Positions 12,901 through 23,469 of a DNA stretch of 64,000 bases are shown here, piece after piece. Source of the DNA: Tribonema minus (lineage: Eukaryota > Sar > Xanthophyceae > Tribonematales > Tribonemataceae); contig JAFCMP010000149.1 in assembly GCA_017506865.1 (NCBI GenBank), forward strand, positions 98,690 through 162,689. The letters run 5' to 3'. Position numbers and translations under genes: made by a program. Position 1 is the first letter of the stretch, and each line of letters opens with the position of its first letter. Below the pieces are notes generated by a model. The model worked only from the letters and a program-made list of their open reading frames with translations, was not told the origin of the DNA and did not search any database.

Positions 12901-13564
12901 TACATGCCATCAGAGAGGCCGAGTCTGCCACGTGTATGGTGCTGACAATGACAGGTGCAGGCACACAGGCAATGTCGTGGTGCAAGAGAAAGCAGTAGCG
13001 TTGCAACGGCAGCTGCCAATGGCTCCTGGGGATCATGTCAGAGGTCCTTAAAGTACGCTTGCGGTAAAGACCAGGCGAGATGGCCACTTGCCTTGTTCCA
13101 TGTGCTCTGTCCATGCCTGCAGGCACAGGAACAGGAATGCGAGGGCATGGCGGCGTCAGATGCATCGCACTGGCGAGATGCACCCCTGAGTGAAACATGA
13201 CACCTCGGGCAAGCCGCCGTTCAATGCAGTTGCTGTTGACGAGACAGACAGCCTTCAACGTGCAAGCGGCATTTAGCATCACGAGCGCAAATGATTGAAG
13301 TCCGCTGCGCAATCAGCAGCAATCAGACGGCGTTGACCACACACCCTGAAGGCACTTGCAGCGACTGCCCTCTCACCTCACGAAAATGACTTTGTAGGCT
13401 GGCTCTTGTTCGCTGACCATACGCAGTCCGGCAGCGCTGCTAGCCCGTGCAGAGCCATGTAACCGAGCAACGCCTATCCCTCCAGTCCTTGCGCCCTGCA
13501 GCAGCCCCCATGTGAGAGCACAACAGTGGAGGAGGGCCAGGCAGACAACCTGTGCAGATCGCAT
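6979..13564 (-). CDS. Cofactor-dependent phosphoglycerate mutase, plastid-type N-terminus, acidic C-terminal tail
   Basis: Interconverts 3- and 2-phosphoglycerate in glycolysis/gluconeogenesis. Exons on the minus strand: 13377-13564, 13092-13116, 12632-12781, 10777-10952, 9827-10008, 8775-8872, 7819-8080, 6979-7076; together 392 residues with all phases consistent. Residues 1-20 are a signal peptide and about 21-52 a transit-like stretch, suggesting import into a complex plastid. The catalytic HGQSTWN (residues 64-70) comes from a 25-nt microexon. [28 protein letters not shown] (138-146), VKLWRRSFD and [12 protein letters not shown] all match the family. The second histidine lies in GHENNLR (usual form HGNSLR), so two residues of that motif differ. 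After about residue 295 the chain runs roughly 95 residues beyond the normal end and is acidic. Introns 2 and 7 have GC donors. Several introns hold junction echoes. Confidence 0.93.
7077..7818 (-). repeat. Junction-echo array in phosphoglycerate mutase intron 7
   Basis: At least four imperfect copies of the 3' end of exon 7 and its donor lie downstream of that exon: about 7690-7725, 7540-7565, 7380-7460 and 7220-7335. The recurring core on the + strand is a stretch like GGGCTGCCCAGTCCC next to CTCGTCGTC, then GTGAGCTCGCACGGCTGCAG. The functional copy has a GC donor, while at least three echoes show GT at the same place (GTAGGT, GTAAGC, GTGTGT). Confidence 0.75.
8081..8774 (-). repeat. Junction-echo array in phosphoglycerate mutase intron 6
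   Basis: Near the exon 7 side, about 8203-8262 repeats the acceptor side of exon 7 (GCGCCCTCCAGCCTTATGGG). Near the exon 6 side, copies of the exon 6 donor junction (TCACCTCATCTAAGTGGTA on the + strand) recur at about 8560, 8605, 8656 and 8728. In between, a segment of about 50 bp (CATTCACAGCAGTGTCA...) is present twice in tandem at about 8439-8485 and 8499-8545. Confidence 0.7.
8873..9826 (-). repeat. Phosphoglycerate mutase intron 5 with junction echoes
   Basis: A copy of the exon 6 acceptor junction (GGAGGCTCCTCACTGAGGCA on the + strand) lies at about 9030-9055. A long copy of the exon 5 3' end and donor lies at about 9655-9755 (CACACGCATACGCGCTTGCC, then GGCACGATGGTGTTGTCCCA). A shorter donor fragment is at about 9766-9790. 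Short telomere-like CCTAACCCTAA occurs near 9632. Confidence 0.7.
10009..10776 (-). repeat. Double junction-echo array in phosphoglycerate mutase intron 4
   Basis: Two copies of the exon 5 acceptor side, including GCGCTCCAGGAAGTCGTACT and the following bases, lie at about 10147-10215 and 10353-10415. G-run spacers containing CGGTAGATAAACGAGG lie between. Two copies of the exon 4 donor side (CCTCACCTGATGG, then ACGTCGAACGAGCGGC) lie at about 10535-10592 and 10655-10712, before the functional junction at 10771-10830. Spacing of the exon 4 copies is about 120 bp. Confidence 0.85.
10953..12631 (-). other. Phosphoglycerate mutase intron 3 (1.7 kb)
   Basis: Acceptor-side echoes of exon 4 (CATCACGACCTTG) recur near 11012, 11057, 11132 and 11235, each followed by GGTTAGAGTTACACAGGTGCGGG-like sequence in shortened forms. 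From about 11290 to 12120 there is GC-rich sequence with AGCGCTCAGC motifs but no convincing exon. Telomere-like TTAGGG units occur near 11021-11034. Confidence 0.5.
13092..13116 (-). other. 25-nt microexon encoding the catalytic motif of phosphoglycerate mutase
   Basis: On the minus strand, CCTGCAG precedes this segment and AAG|GCAAGT follows it. It supplies one base to complete Arg63 and then eight codons, HGQSTWNK. Without it the enzyme would lack its phosphorylated histidine, and the flanking exons would not join in frame. The GCAAGT donor is the classic GC-AG form. HGQS instead of HGES is known in some bacterial enzymes of the family. Confidence 0.9.
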
Positions 13565-14502
13565 GTTTTAGCCCTGCGCGAGCAGAAAGCAGCGCAAGAG
13601 CTCCGCCGAGCCGGCGGTGTCGGCTCTACTTAACGCTTGCCATCATTCGATGCAGCCCTCACTGCTGCTGGTGCTCTTGAACACTGCAATAGGTCACCCA
13701 GGGATCTGTGCTGGTGCTGATCCCCGACGAGATGTGAGTGGGGCTCTTAATAAGTGGGTTTTGGAGGGCTGTTTTCACCTCTTTGAAGGAGGAGGTTTTG
13801 GAAGCGTGGTTCAGGCAATCAGGCACATGATGCTTTCACAATCTGACTGACTGTGGAAGCCTTGAACCTGACACAATTACTGTGCCTGGTGGCTTCAGGC
13901 TCATCATAGGATGAGTAGAATACGCGCCGCTAGCGTGTTTGTCTCGTCCTGCTTGACAGCTGCACCTACAACGCCAGCAGGTGGTGCAGTCCAAGCAATG
14001 TAGCCATGTGTGCGCAGTCTACAATGGAGCCCTGACGCAGTGGCTTGGCATCTGCGAAGGTGGCAAGACGCTTTTGTCCAACGCTGCTCAATCAGCACCA
14101 ATAGAGGTCAAATCGTGTACACAGGTCTGCGCGTTGTGTGACAGCACCGCATGCAAGGATATTGCCTGCAGCAATGAGGAGCATTCTGGCAGCACTAGAA
14201 GTCTGTTTAACGCCCACGGCCCGGCGTTGCTCCCATGCGTGGTGCATGTGTGGGGCTTGACATGTGTATTCCCATTTAAAACAGCAAGAGTATGAATACT
14301 GTGGCAAGTGGTGCTTGAAGGCGATTACGGCCATGGAATAGGCAATTTGGTGTCCTGTTTGATTTTGTGTGTTTGTCAGCTTCTTCAACTTCAACTTCTG
14401 ATGTAAACTTGAATTCAAATTTGGCGCGCTCCGCTCGCCGCGAAAAACGCTGAGATCACTTTCCTTGACAACTTGTGTGCGTCTTGGGTCGTCGTGGCAG
14501 TC
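13565..14502. promoter_or_regulatory. Divergent intergenic region between phosphoglycerate mutase and the kelch gene
   Basis: About 940 bp separate the two start codons, which point away from each other, so both promoters and 5' untranslated regions should lie here. No TATA box or other defined element could be assigned. The open frames inside have no recognisable motif. Confidence 0.4.
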
Positions 14503-17500
14503 ATGATGGGCTCGCATGGAGGACCGCACATCAGCTTTCAGGGTATCACGCTGGATCTCAGCGCGTTTGATGGCTTGCAGTTTGACTTTGTGGACAACCA
14601 GTTGGTGGTGCAATTTGCCAGCTTCACGGGCAAGCTGGTGCTGCAGCGGAACGCTACACTGCCACAGCTCAAGCAACCAGAGGTGAGTCTGCAGCCCCCC
14701 CAGCTCCTGGAGCCGCAGCGGTGCCAGCTCGGCAGCGAGCTGCTGCAGTTGGATGCAGCAGAACACGATCTGTCAATGCCGTTCTCACAGTTGGAGCAGC
14801 CCTCGGACTACGAGCCCGACAGGGATGACGCCAGCAGCGAGGCCGCAGCCTCCCGCAGCAAGCCGCAGCTCACCACCACCCTGCCTGGCAGCAGCACCAA
14901 GGATAAGAGCAGCGGCAGCCTGCTGTCGCGGCTGCCCAGGCAGGAGGCAGATATGGACGTCGATGAGAATGCGTGCAGTCCCACCCAGTCCACGGGCTCG
15001 TGCCCGCCGTCCCAGTTCAGCGTCGTGGAGCAGCAACACAGCAAGAAGGTTGCTCTGGTGTCCCCGCAGCCCTATGCGGCTCGCACCAGCCCCCAGCTTG
15101 CAGAGGCAGTTGCCCGAGTCGACGGAGCGGAGGCGCCCGTCACTGAGGCACCAGCAAAGAGGAAGCAGCAGCAGCAGCAGGGCAAGAAGCGCGGGCAGAA
15201 GGCGGCCGCGCACCGCGCCGCGGAGGACGGTGGTGCCGGCGCTTCCGATGCCGCAGCTGCACAGCAGCAGCAGTCGGCCAAGCGCGCTCGCAAGGCCAAA
15301 GCCGCCAAGCCCGCCCCCCCCTTCACCCTCGCGAACTTCGCGACCCCCTCGCCGGTGCGCCACGACGCCAAGAAGAAGACCAAGGGAGCTGCGGCGGCGG
15401 CAGCAGCGGCGGCGGCGGAAAATGATGCTACAGAAGACACCGAGGCCGCTGCTGCTGCCGCCGCAGCCGCGGCGCACGCCGCCGCTGCGCCGCCCTTCCA
15501 GCTGCCCACCGCCGCCGCCGCAGCGGCAGCGGCAGCGCCCGCGCATGCGGCCGCCGCTGACCAGTCAGCAGCAGCAGCAGCATCAGCGGCGGAGGCGGCG
15601 GCATCGGAGCAACAGCAGCTGGCGGCAGCGGCGGCGGGGGAGCGCGCTGCGCCAGTGACGGCGCTGCTGGCGCCGCTGCCCACGGGCACGAGCGCACGGC
15701 CGCTGGGGCGGTGGGGGCACGCGGCGGCGACGATCGGTGCGGGGCGCATCGTCATGTATGGAGGGCAGGGTGACGACGAGACGGAGCAGGTGACGTGCCG
15801 TGCTTGGGGTTAGGATTAGGGTTAGTACCATATACCTTTGTGTTGGGCTGCCGGCTGGAGCTGGCCTACCGAACATGTGAGACCTTTCCAATACTGAACA
15901 CCCATGCCTCGAACGCGAAAAGCTTGCACACAGAATTCTCTTTGGCTGGTGGATACGGTGGTACTGTTTGACTCGTGGCCAATTGCTGCAGCAGCGGCGA
16001 CCACGGTTATTGGTGGAAGGCACTTGCGGCTAACCATCCCTTGTCACCTAGAGCTCTACGTCTTTTGATTCATTTTCATTATGGTGTTAGGGTTAGGGTT
16101 AGAGTTAGGGTGTAGGCCGTGCTGCGCCTCTCGTGCTCGTTGCCCGCCGCCGATGTGATGCGCGCCACTGTGAGCATTCATACGCTGTAAATGCGGTGTT
16201 ATGACGCAGGACGCGAAGGCTCCCGTGTCAAGTCGCAGCACATCCGTCGCATCTAGCGCCGCTGCCGCCGCCGCCTGCGCAGGCTGCATTTGGCGGCCTG
16301 CACGGGTCACGCTCGTGTCGCGCGCATGCTCGCGGTGACTGGCAGCATCGCTTGCTCTTGACTGATGAGCAACAAACACAGTGCCGAGAAGCACCGCGCA
16401 CCCGCCATGCGGACGCTGTCGACGCCACAGTTGTGACGCTCTGACCTCACCTCGCGTCGTAGGCTGCATTCGGCGACCTGCGAGTCTGCGCGCTCGATGG
16501 CGGCGGCGGTGGGGACGTCGCTCGACAACCCAAACCCTAATTCCAGTTATAATCTTGATAATCAACGCATGTCCATCGCGTGGCGCGCTGCCGCCACCCG
16601 CGCAGGCCACGTTCGGCGACTTGCACGTGTGCACGCTCGCGCCGGGTGCGGCGGCGGCGGCGTGGACATCGCTCGACCCAAACCCTAACCCCAGTTACAA
16701 TCTTCACATTCAGCGCATCCCCATCGCATCTCGCGCTATCGCCGCCTACGCAGGCCACGTTTGGCGATCAGCACGTCTGCGCGCTGCGTCGGGCGCGACG
16801 CTACTTCGCCCGTCACTTCAAACCCGAACCCCAATCATGTTCCCTGATGTTCACCGCACATCAATCGCGCCGCCGCCACAGGGCACGTTCGGCGACCTCC
16901 ACGTCTGCACGCTTGCGCCGGGCGCGGCGGCGGCTGCGTGGACGTCGCCCGTCACCTCAAACCCTAACCCCAATTATCAACTCAATCATGAGCACTTGAT
17001 TTTAACCGCACGTCCATCGCGTCTGACGCCTCCGCCACCGCCCGCGCAGGCAACATTCGGTGACCTGCACGTCTGCACGCTCGCGCCGGGCGCGGCGGCG
17101 GCGGCGTGGACGTCGCCTGTGAACTGCGCCGCGCAGCCGCGCGCGTGGGAGGCGTCGTGCTTTCTCGCCGACAAGAACCTGCTCGTCACATTCGGCGGCG
17201 AGCGCGGCAGCGACGGCGACATTGAGGTGCGCCGCGCCGTCGCAATGAGTATTCGCGTGGCACGTTGGCAGCAACTTCAAGACTTTGATTGGGAACTCTG
17301 CTGCTATCCTAACCCGATCTTAAGATTATTACAGAAGTGTTAATAGTTTTTCTCGTCATGTTCGGCGGCGAGCGCGGCAACGACGGCGACATCGAGGCAC
17401 GGCGTGCCGCGAGGACGCGTAGGGGGTCATGAATGCTCTGCTTCAGCAACTTTAAGACTTTGCGCGGGGACTCTGCTGCTACTTTATCGGACGGGCAGCA

Positions 17501-18093
17501 TAGTAAGGGGTACTCTCAATTTAAGTTGCTGCGTCACGTTCGGCGCCGAGCGCGGCAGCGGCGGCGACATTGAGGTGCTGCGCCGCTGGGATAGGGACGT
17601 GGGGGCAGCCAGTACTCGCGTGCCACTTTGTTAGGTAGCATCTTCAACATCAACTGTTTGTGCGGCAGCGACGGCGAAATTGAGGTGCGCCGCGCCGCCG
17701 GGACGCGATACATGGGGGTAGTGCATGCCTTTTTAGTAGCAACTTCAACTTTCCGCTTCATGCGCCCCTCCTCACCCCCCTCTGCCGCCCCCCGCTGCGT
17801 GCGCTGCTGCCGCCGCTGCAGTGCCTGGATGACATCATGGTGCTGGACACGGAGATTTTCCTGTTCTACCCGCCCGCCACCAGCGGCAAGCCTCCCAGCG
17901 CGCGCTCCGGGCACACTGCCGCTATTCTCGGCAAGGTCAGTCACTGCGGGTTGTGAAGCAACTTAAAGGCTCATCTTGGCGATGCTGGACCGCGCGTTGT
18001 CGCCAGATTCACAGCCGATTCGAGCGCGCTGTGGCCACCCTGCCGCCATTTTTGGCAAGGTCAGTCACTGGCGTTTTTGGAGCTCAGGTCAGC

Positions 18094-18128
<35 letters not shown>

Positions 18129-21100
18129 CACAATCAGCCAGCACCATCTGTCCTTACTGAGCGCGCTCCGGCCGCCATCCTCAGCAAGGTCAGTCACTAC
18201 TTCTTAAGGCTTCACTAGGGTTGTGCAGTGCTCAACCGCGTCGTCGCCAGATTCAATCGCCGCATTTTCTTGGGCTTTGAGGCTCCTGCCATGCCCAATT
18301 ATTGTGTTGACGTCGGTCAGGTCTTTGAAGCTGAGGTTGGTTTGTGCGTGTGGGTGGTGGGGTGTGGGGGGTTGTTCACACACAGCAGTACCGCTTGTCC
18401 TCGATCCTCGGAAAGGCCATATCTTGGCGTCTTGGAGCTGGTTACCACGTGCAGCAGGGTCAGCGCTCCGCACTCACCCTGCCGATTAGACCAGAGTGCT
18501 GGGCTTACGCCCCCCTCCCCCCCCCCCCGCCCCCCAGCCCCCCCTCCCCCCCCCCCCCCCCCGGTCGTCATTGTGTTGGAATTGGGGTTCGATCGTTGTG
18601 GAGCGCTGATGCATACATACCCACCTCCCCCCCAAACGCCGCCCCCTCCTGGCCGCGCAGGACGTGGTGGTCTTCGGCGGCGCGCGCGGCAGCAACTGGC
18701 AGTTGTGGAGCACTGACGTGTACCCCCCCCCCCCCCCCCCGGCCCATGATCAGGACGGATGCCAGTGTTGCGGTCAAGCGTTCCCACCAGCTCGGATTGC
18801 ATGTTGCGGCGCTGTTGCGGAGCACTGATGCAGACCACCCTCCCTTATCTTACATATATACCCTTACCTTACGTACTGCCTGCGCAGGACGTGGTGGTAT
18901 TCGGCGGCGCGCGCGGCAGCGCTCCGCACTCACCCCATCGATCAGACCAGAGTGTTAGAATTACGCCCCCCCCCTCCCCCCCCCCCCCCGTCGTCGTCGT
19001 TGTGATATAATTGGGGTACGGCTATTGTGGAGCGCTGATGCATACCCCCCCCCCCCCCCCGCCGCCTTTACGCCGCGCAGGACGTGGTGGTCTTTGGCGG
19101 CGCGCGCGGCAGCAAGTGGCAGAACAACCTGTACGCGCTGGACACGGACCGCTGGCAGTGGCGCTGCCCGCCGACCGAGGGCGGCGCCCCCAAGCCGCGC
19201 TCGTACCACAGGTGAGCCATGATGCACTGCTCGCAACGCTCGTACCACAGGTGAGCCATTCCGCATGCCTGCGAGAGCAGCTGGCCCTTCGGGTTAGGGA
19301 TAGGTTTAGGCCGCCGCCTACTGCACTGCCGCCGATCACGACGCACAGCGCCCCACATACCTGACTTGCAGAGCCAACGCTGCCGCTCGTATTGGTGCCA
19401 CAACTGCCACTTTAAGGTGCATCACGCATAGCAAATCATCCGAGATCACTTCTCATCAAGCTTACGTCCCCCCCCCCCCCCCCTTGCAGCGCAACGGCGA
19501 TAGGACCCGACCGCACCGCGGGGCCCGGCAGCGGCCCGCGCATGCTGGTGTTCGGCGGCAACAGCGAGGGGGAGGTGCGTGCCGCCGCAGCAGCGCTCAG
19601 ATGATGTGCACGCTGAATTCAGTAAGTGCTCAGGGCCACTTGAAAGTAGAGGTGCGCCTGTGCACAATCGGACCCCAATCTGGCGGCATCCGGCGGCGAC
19701 GGCGACGGCGGCGGCGGCGGGGCGTGTCTGCGTGCATGTGGCGATGACGGCGGCAGCAATGCACACGGGTCATGTCATGCCACCGCCGGGTGCCGCCATA
19801 TATCTGGCCCGTGCGCTTCGTCTGTCCCCGCGTGCCCACCGCGTGCACGCGCCGCAGGCATACTAAGACGTTTGGAGCGTAGAAAAGGTTGAGTACAGGT
19901 TTGACCCGACCGCGCAGCTGCTCCGGGCCCGCAGCGCCGCAGCGCGGTCCTGAACAAAGCGGACTCCAACCCTCACCTCGTCCCTGACCTCCCTCGCTCA
20001 CTCGCGCGCATGCATGATCCATTCCTGCGTGCCAAACGCGCGCGCACGCCGCAGGCGTTCAACGACGTCGTCGTGCTCGAGGCGCGCGCGGGGCGGCGCT
20101 GGCGCTGGTAACGACTACTCCTAACCCTAACCCTCCCCCGCTCACGTGCCATGCGTCCCCGTGTGCCGAACGCATGTGCCGCAGGCCTTTAACGACGTTG
20201 TCGTGCTCGAGGCGCGCGCGGGGCGGCGCTGGCGCTGGCAACGACTACATACTCCCAACCCTAACCCTGCCCCATTCACGTGCCATGCGTCCCCGCTTGC
20301 CGAACGCATGTGCCGCAGGCCTTCAACGACGTTGTCGTGCTCGAGGCGTGCGCGGGGCGGCGCTGGCGCTGGTCGCGCCCCATGGTCATGGGCGACGCGC
20401 CCGCGCCGCGCACAGGGCACGCCGCCGCGCTGCTGCCCGACGGCCGCAGCGTGCTCGTCTCCGGCGGCTGGGACCCGGACGTGGGCGGCGTGAAGTGCTT
20501 CGAGGACGCGTTCGGTGAGTGTCGGGCGCGCGCGCGTATGTCGTCAGTACGACGCACATCGGTACCCGGACGAGTGTCAACACGAGGAGTATCGGTTCCT
20601 GTGCCACGCATCTCTGTAGCTGTATGAGTGTCGTACAGGCACCGAGATGCGTGTATGCGTGGCACCGAGTATCGCGCAGGTACCAAGATGCGTGGCACAG
20701 GTACCGAGGTGCATCGTATCGACAACAGTGTCGTGCAGGTACCGAGATGCGTGCGTTGTGTCTACGACACGTGGGGGCGCACAGTGTCGACATTGTGGCG
20801 CGCCGCTCTGCGCTGCGCTGCGTCGGTATGCGCTGCGTCGGTATGACGGGGTCGCCGGTAGCAGCACGCCGCCGCGATGCGCGCGTAGGCGAACTGCAAG
20901 CATGCGGCATCGAGTGCTGTTTTGAGGGCATACTTCAACATGAGAATTACGCTGTGACCACACGCATACGCGCTCACACACACACACGCTCATGCTGCGC
21001 AGAGTGCGCAGACGCTCGTGACGCCTGGCTGTGCAGTCGTGCCTCCCGTGCCCTATGCATGGCTGCGGTGCCATATTCACTTGCCCTCCCCCGCCCACCC

Positions 21101-21509
21101 CCCCCACACACACACACAATCACCGCTGCGAGCACAACCCGCCCACCTGCCCCACTCCACTTTGTCCTCACTCACTCACTCACTCCCTTGCTACACCCCC
21201 CCCCCTTATGCATCCGCATCAGTGCTCGACACGGAGCTCTGGGAGTGGCGCCCGGCCAAGACGCGCGTGCCCGCAGGCGTCGGCCAGACTTGCTGTGTCG
21301 CTGCTGTCGCGCCCGCCACGCTGCCGACCAGCGCCGCCGCCGACGCTGGCGCTGCCGCCGCCGATGACGAGCAGGAGACGCAGCTGCCGGCCGCGGCGGC
21401 GGCGCGCGCTGCCGCCGCCGCGCAGCACATGCTCGTCTTCATTGGCGGCCAGGACAGCAACGGCGTGCGCGGCAACGACGTGTTTGCGGTCGCCGCGGAC
21501 GCCGTCTGA
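14503..21509 (+). CDS. Kelch-repeat beta-propeller protein, probably nuclear
   Basis: Exons 14503-15789, 17050-17226, 17822-17935, 19081-19211, 19490-19574, 20319-20514 and 21223-21509 join in consistent phase to give 758 residues. The N-terminus (1-65) is an unrecognised conserved-looking domain (ITLDLSAFDGLQFDFVDNQL). Residues about 66-400 are low-complexity Ala/Gln/Pro sequence with basic patches near 219-232 and 258-270 that look like nuclear localisation signals. From 403 on come about six kelch units with the usual GG and spaced aromatic pattern: RWGHAAATIG...MYGGQ, LLVTFGGERG, RSGHTAAILGKDVVVFGGARG, SYHSATAIG...MLVFGGN, RTGHAAALL...VLVSGGWD and MLVFIGGQDSNG. Together they should make a six-bladed propeller, a protein-binding platform. 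The partner is unknown. Introns 1, 2, 3 and 5 carry junction echoes. Confidence 0.88.
15885..16055 (+). repeat. Dispersed repeat, copy 1 (kelch intron 1)
   Basis: Shares several blocks in the same order with 33645-33815, in the sphingomyelinase-like gene. These are CCATGCCTCGAA, AAGCTTGCACACA, CTCGTGGCCAATTGCTGCAG, AGCGGCGACC, GGAAGGCACT and CCTTGTCACCT. Sense relative to the kelch gene. No terminal inverted repeats or coding capacity were seen. Confidence 0.8.
16084..16110. repeat. Interstitial telomere-like tract
   Basis: Four TTAGGG-type units (one GTTAGAG variant) in kelch intron 1, immediately before the junction-echo array. Opposite strand orientation to the CCCTAA units scattered in the same array. 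Confidence 0.85.
16200..17049 (+). repeat. Acceptor junction-echo array, kelch intron 1
   Basis: The functional exon 2 start at 17050 (CAG then GCAACATTCGGTGACCTGCA) is preceded by five imperfect copies beginning at about 16272, 16462, 16608, 16751 and 16878. The better copies extend 70-80 bases into the exon, including the GGCGGCGTGGAC part. Each is followed by CAAACCCTAACCCCA-like telomeric-looking sequence and a CATCGCGTC-like block, so the unit is about 130-160 bp. The copies keep an upstream CAG but lack the rest of the exon. Confidence 0.88.
17227..17821 (+). repeat. Donor junction-echo array, kelch intron 2
   Basis: Three copies of the exon 2 3' end (TTCGGCGGCGAGCGCGGCA, then GACGGCGACATTGAG and GTGCGCCGCGCC) lie at about 17358-17415, 17538-17595 and 17660-17715. 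Each is followed by GGGACGCG-type sequence and a CAACTTCAA block. Spacing is about 120-180 bp. Confidence 0.85.
17936..19080 (+). repeat. Kelch intron 3 with echoes of both neighbouring exons
   Basis: Donor-side copies of exon 3 (GCAAGGTCAGTCACT with its upstream bases) occur at about 18025-18070 and 18157-18200. Acceptor-side copies of exon 4 (GCGCAGGACGTGGTGGT, then GGCGGCGCGCGCGGCAGC) occur at about 18655-18700 and 18885-18922, before the functional one at 19075. A 31-base G run is at 18096-18126 and long C runs are near 18520-18560, 18722-18740 and 18966-18988. Confidence 0.85.
19575..20318 (+). repeat. Acceptor junction-echo array, kelch intron 5
   Basis: Two nearly intact copies of the first 60 bases of exon 6 with its CGCAG acceptor begin at about 20056 and 20188. 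They precede the functional exon at 20319, giving a repeat period of about 131 bp. The copies diverge just after GGCGCTGGCGCTGG, where the functional exon continues with TCGCGCCCC and the copies continue with AACGACTAC and telomere-like CCCTAACCCT. Confidence 0.9.
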
Positions 21510-23276
21510 GCCGTGCGCGGTGCGGTGCGGTGGCGGCATAAGTGAGCTGCGCCACGCCGCTGCTGCTGCTGCGCGCGCTGCGCCATCGCGCTGCCGCTGC
21601 TGCCGGCAGCGCTTTTGGCGGCGCCGTCAGATTGGGCGGATGCTGCTTGACAGGCACTGGGTGTGCGACTGTCCTATAGCCCTGGAAGTGGCTTTCCGCA
21701 CGCACAATGAGCGAATTCTTCGTAGCTTTCCAAGCAGCTGTGCCATAGGGCATGGTGGTGGCTCTCCCGCGCGCAAGGGGCTATTCGGTAGCTTTCAGAG
21801 CGGCAGTGCCATGGCGGCATTCGCCATGTGCAGTGGCTCGACCGACAGAGCTGCGCGGATAGTTGATTGCGGATGAGTTTTAGGTGCAAAAGAGGGGGGG
21901 GGGACAGCAGAACAGGTGGGAGGGGGGGGGGGGGGAGGGGGGCGTCACACGCGCGCTGGCTGCGCTGCCTTTCTTGACTCGTGCTTGGCACAAAGAGGTT
22001 ATTTCCACAAAGCCCTGTTTTGGGGGACCGTTTGTGCCAGGGCACTGATCGTTTGCGGTCTCCAACCTTCACAAAAGTAAGTACATAATAGTGATGGACG
22101 TTGCGATCAACAGACTTATGTTGCAAAGGAGACCTTGTGCTGCATGCAGAATCACTCATACTCATGGCTTGGCCTAAAAGAGTATTATGTTTGCCTGTGC
22201 ATGCACCTGGTCATCCCAGCTGTGCTCTCTGACTGCCAGAAAATGCCAGAACCATGCAATCGTCTGCGCGATTATGCTATCTGTACCACAGTAAGTTTCG
22301 CGAACATGGTGGCTGCTGATTGCCGCAAAATGAGTCTCATGAGATGGACATGTGTACACCATGCTTCTACAACACAACATGCATGTACAATGGCCCCTGC
22401 GACGACCAGTAATAACAAAGCTTGCTGTATTCCAAAGCCAACATCTTGTGGGCAGCGCCAGTCCCAAGAAAACCCAGGCATGTTAGCCACCGTAGCACAG
22501 GTGACTGAAGCAACATTCCACTTGGCAAGTAGGCAACATTCCACTTGGCAAGTAGGCCCGATGTACAGTGACAGAGTGAGACAGCCCGTCTGATTGAATG
22601 GGCATGCAAGAGCCACCGCACGCAAACACAGAAAACCACGAGAGGAGCGTCGCACACACCGTTGTAAGGCTACATTGCTCATGGCCTGTTCTGACATTCC
22701 GCACATGGAACAGGCGGCACCCACGTTCACACCAACACGCGTGCCGGAAAGCGCCCTAAAGTAGTGGAGGCGCTGCCTGCCCCCTGACCGATCCTGTCTG
22801 CGCAAAAATGCAAACAAGATGGCGCGGCCTGCAGCTAGCAGCAGCGCTCCAGTGCAGCAGGCAGCCTCCCCCTGAACACCCCCCCGCACCATGACCCCCC
22901 CCCTCTTAATCCCGTCGCGTGAAATTCAAAACGTGTGCGCGCCGCAGACGTCGTGCCCCCACGATGAATGGTACAGCGTTTCTTTCTCTGTGGGAGGGCA
23001 AATAACGTGCGCGCGCGCGCTCGCACAAGCGCGCCATCGGTGCCGAGACCAACCTCCTGACGTGACATGATGCAACAACAAACAGGCGCGCATGGCGCGC
23101 CGCCGCCTCTGCGCAACGAGCGATGCGCGCGATTGAGTGCGTTCAGGGGCACGCAGCCCCCCATCTTCCCCCCCAATCCCCCCACCCCCCTCCGCCGTCA
23201 CCTCGCGGCGGCTCCCCCTGCTGCGCACCGCCGGCGGCGACGCTCCTCTGCGCAGGGGGTTGAAAGGGGGTTTAAA

Positions 23277-23309
<33 letters not shown>

Positions 23310-23469
23310 GCGCGTTGTGTCGGCGCGCTGGGCAGCGACGCGCTGAGCAGCGCTGCATGACTGGACGGGCAGGGGTCTTCATGAAACGGCGCTTCTTGTG
23401 CGCCCTGCCGGCCGCTTGTTTGCGGCATCGGTGGCGGCGCGGCGGCAGCGCGGCGGCAGCGCCGCCGCA
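21510..23469. other. Region 3' of the kelch gene, no gene recognised
   Basis: Convergent interval between the kelch stop codon and a minus-strand terminal exon. It holds G-rich runs near 21893-21940 and a 31-base G run at 23277-23307. CATTCCACTTGGCAAGTAGG is repeated in tandem at about 22512-22555. Nothing coding is supported. Confidence 0.4.

Noticed and set aside
12587-13312. 241-residue minus-strand open frame
   Set aside because: Only its 12632-12781 part is coding (phosphoglycerate mutase exon 3); the rest is read-through of an intron.
20519-21367. 282-residue open frame on the + strand
   Set aside because: It runs through kelch intron 6 and into exon 7 out of frame; the protein is Cys/Arg-rich without motifs, and the kelch reading in the other frame is convincing.
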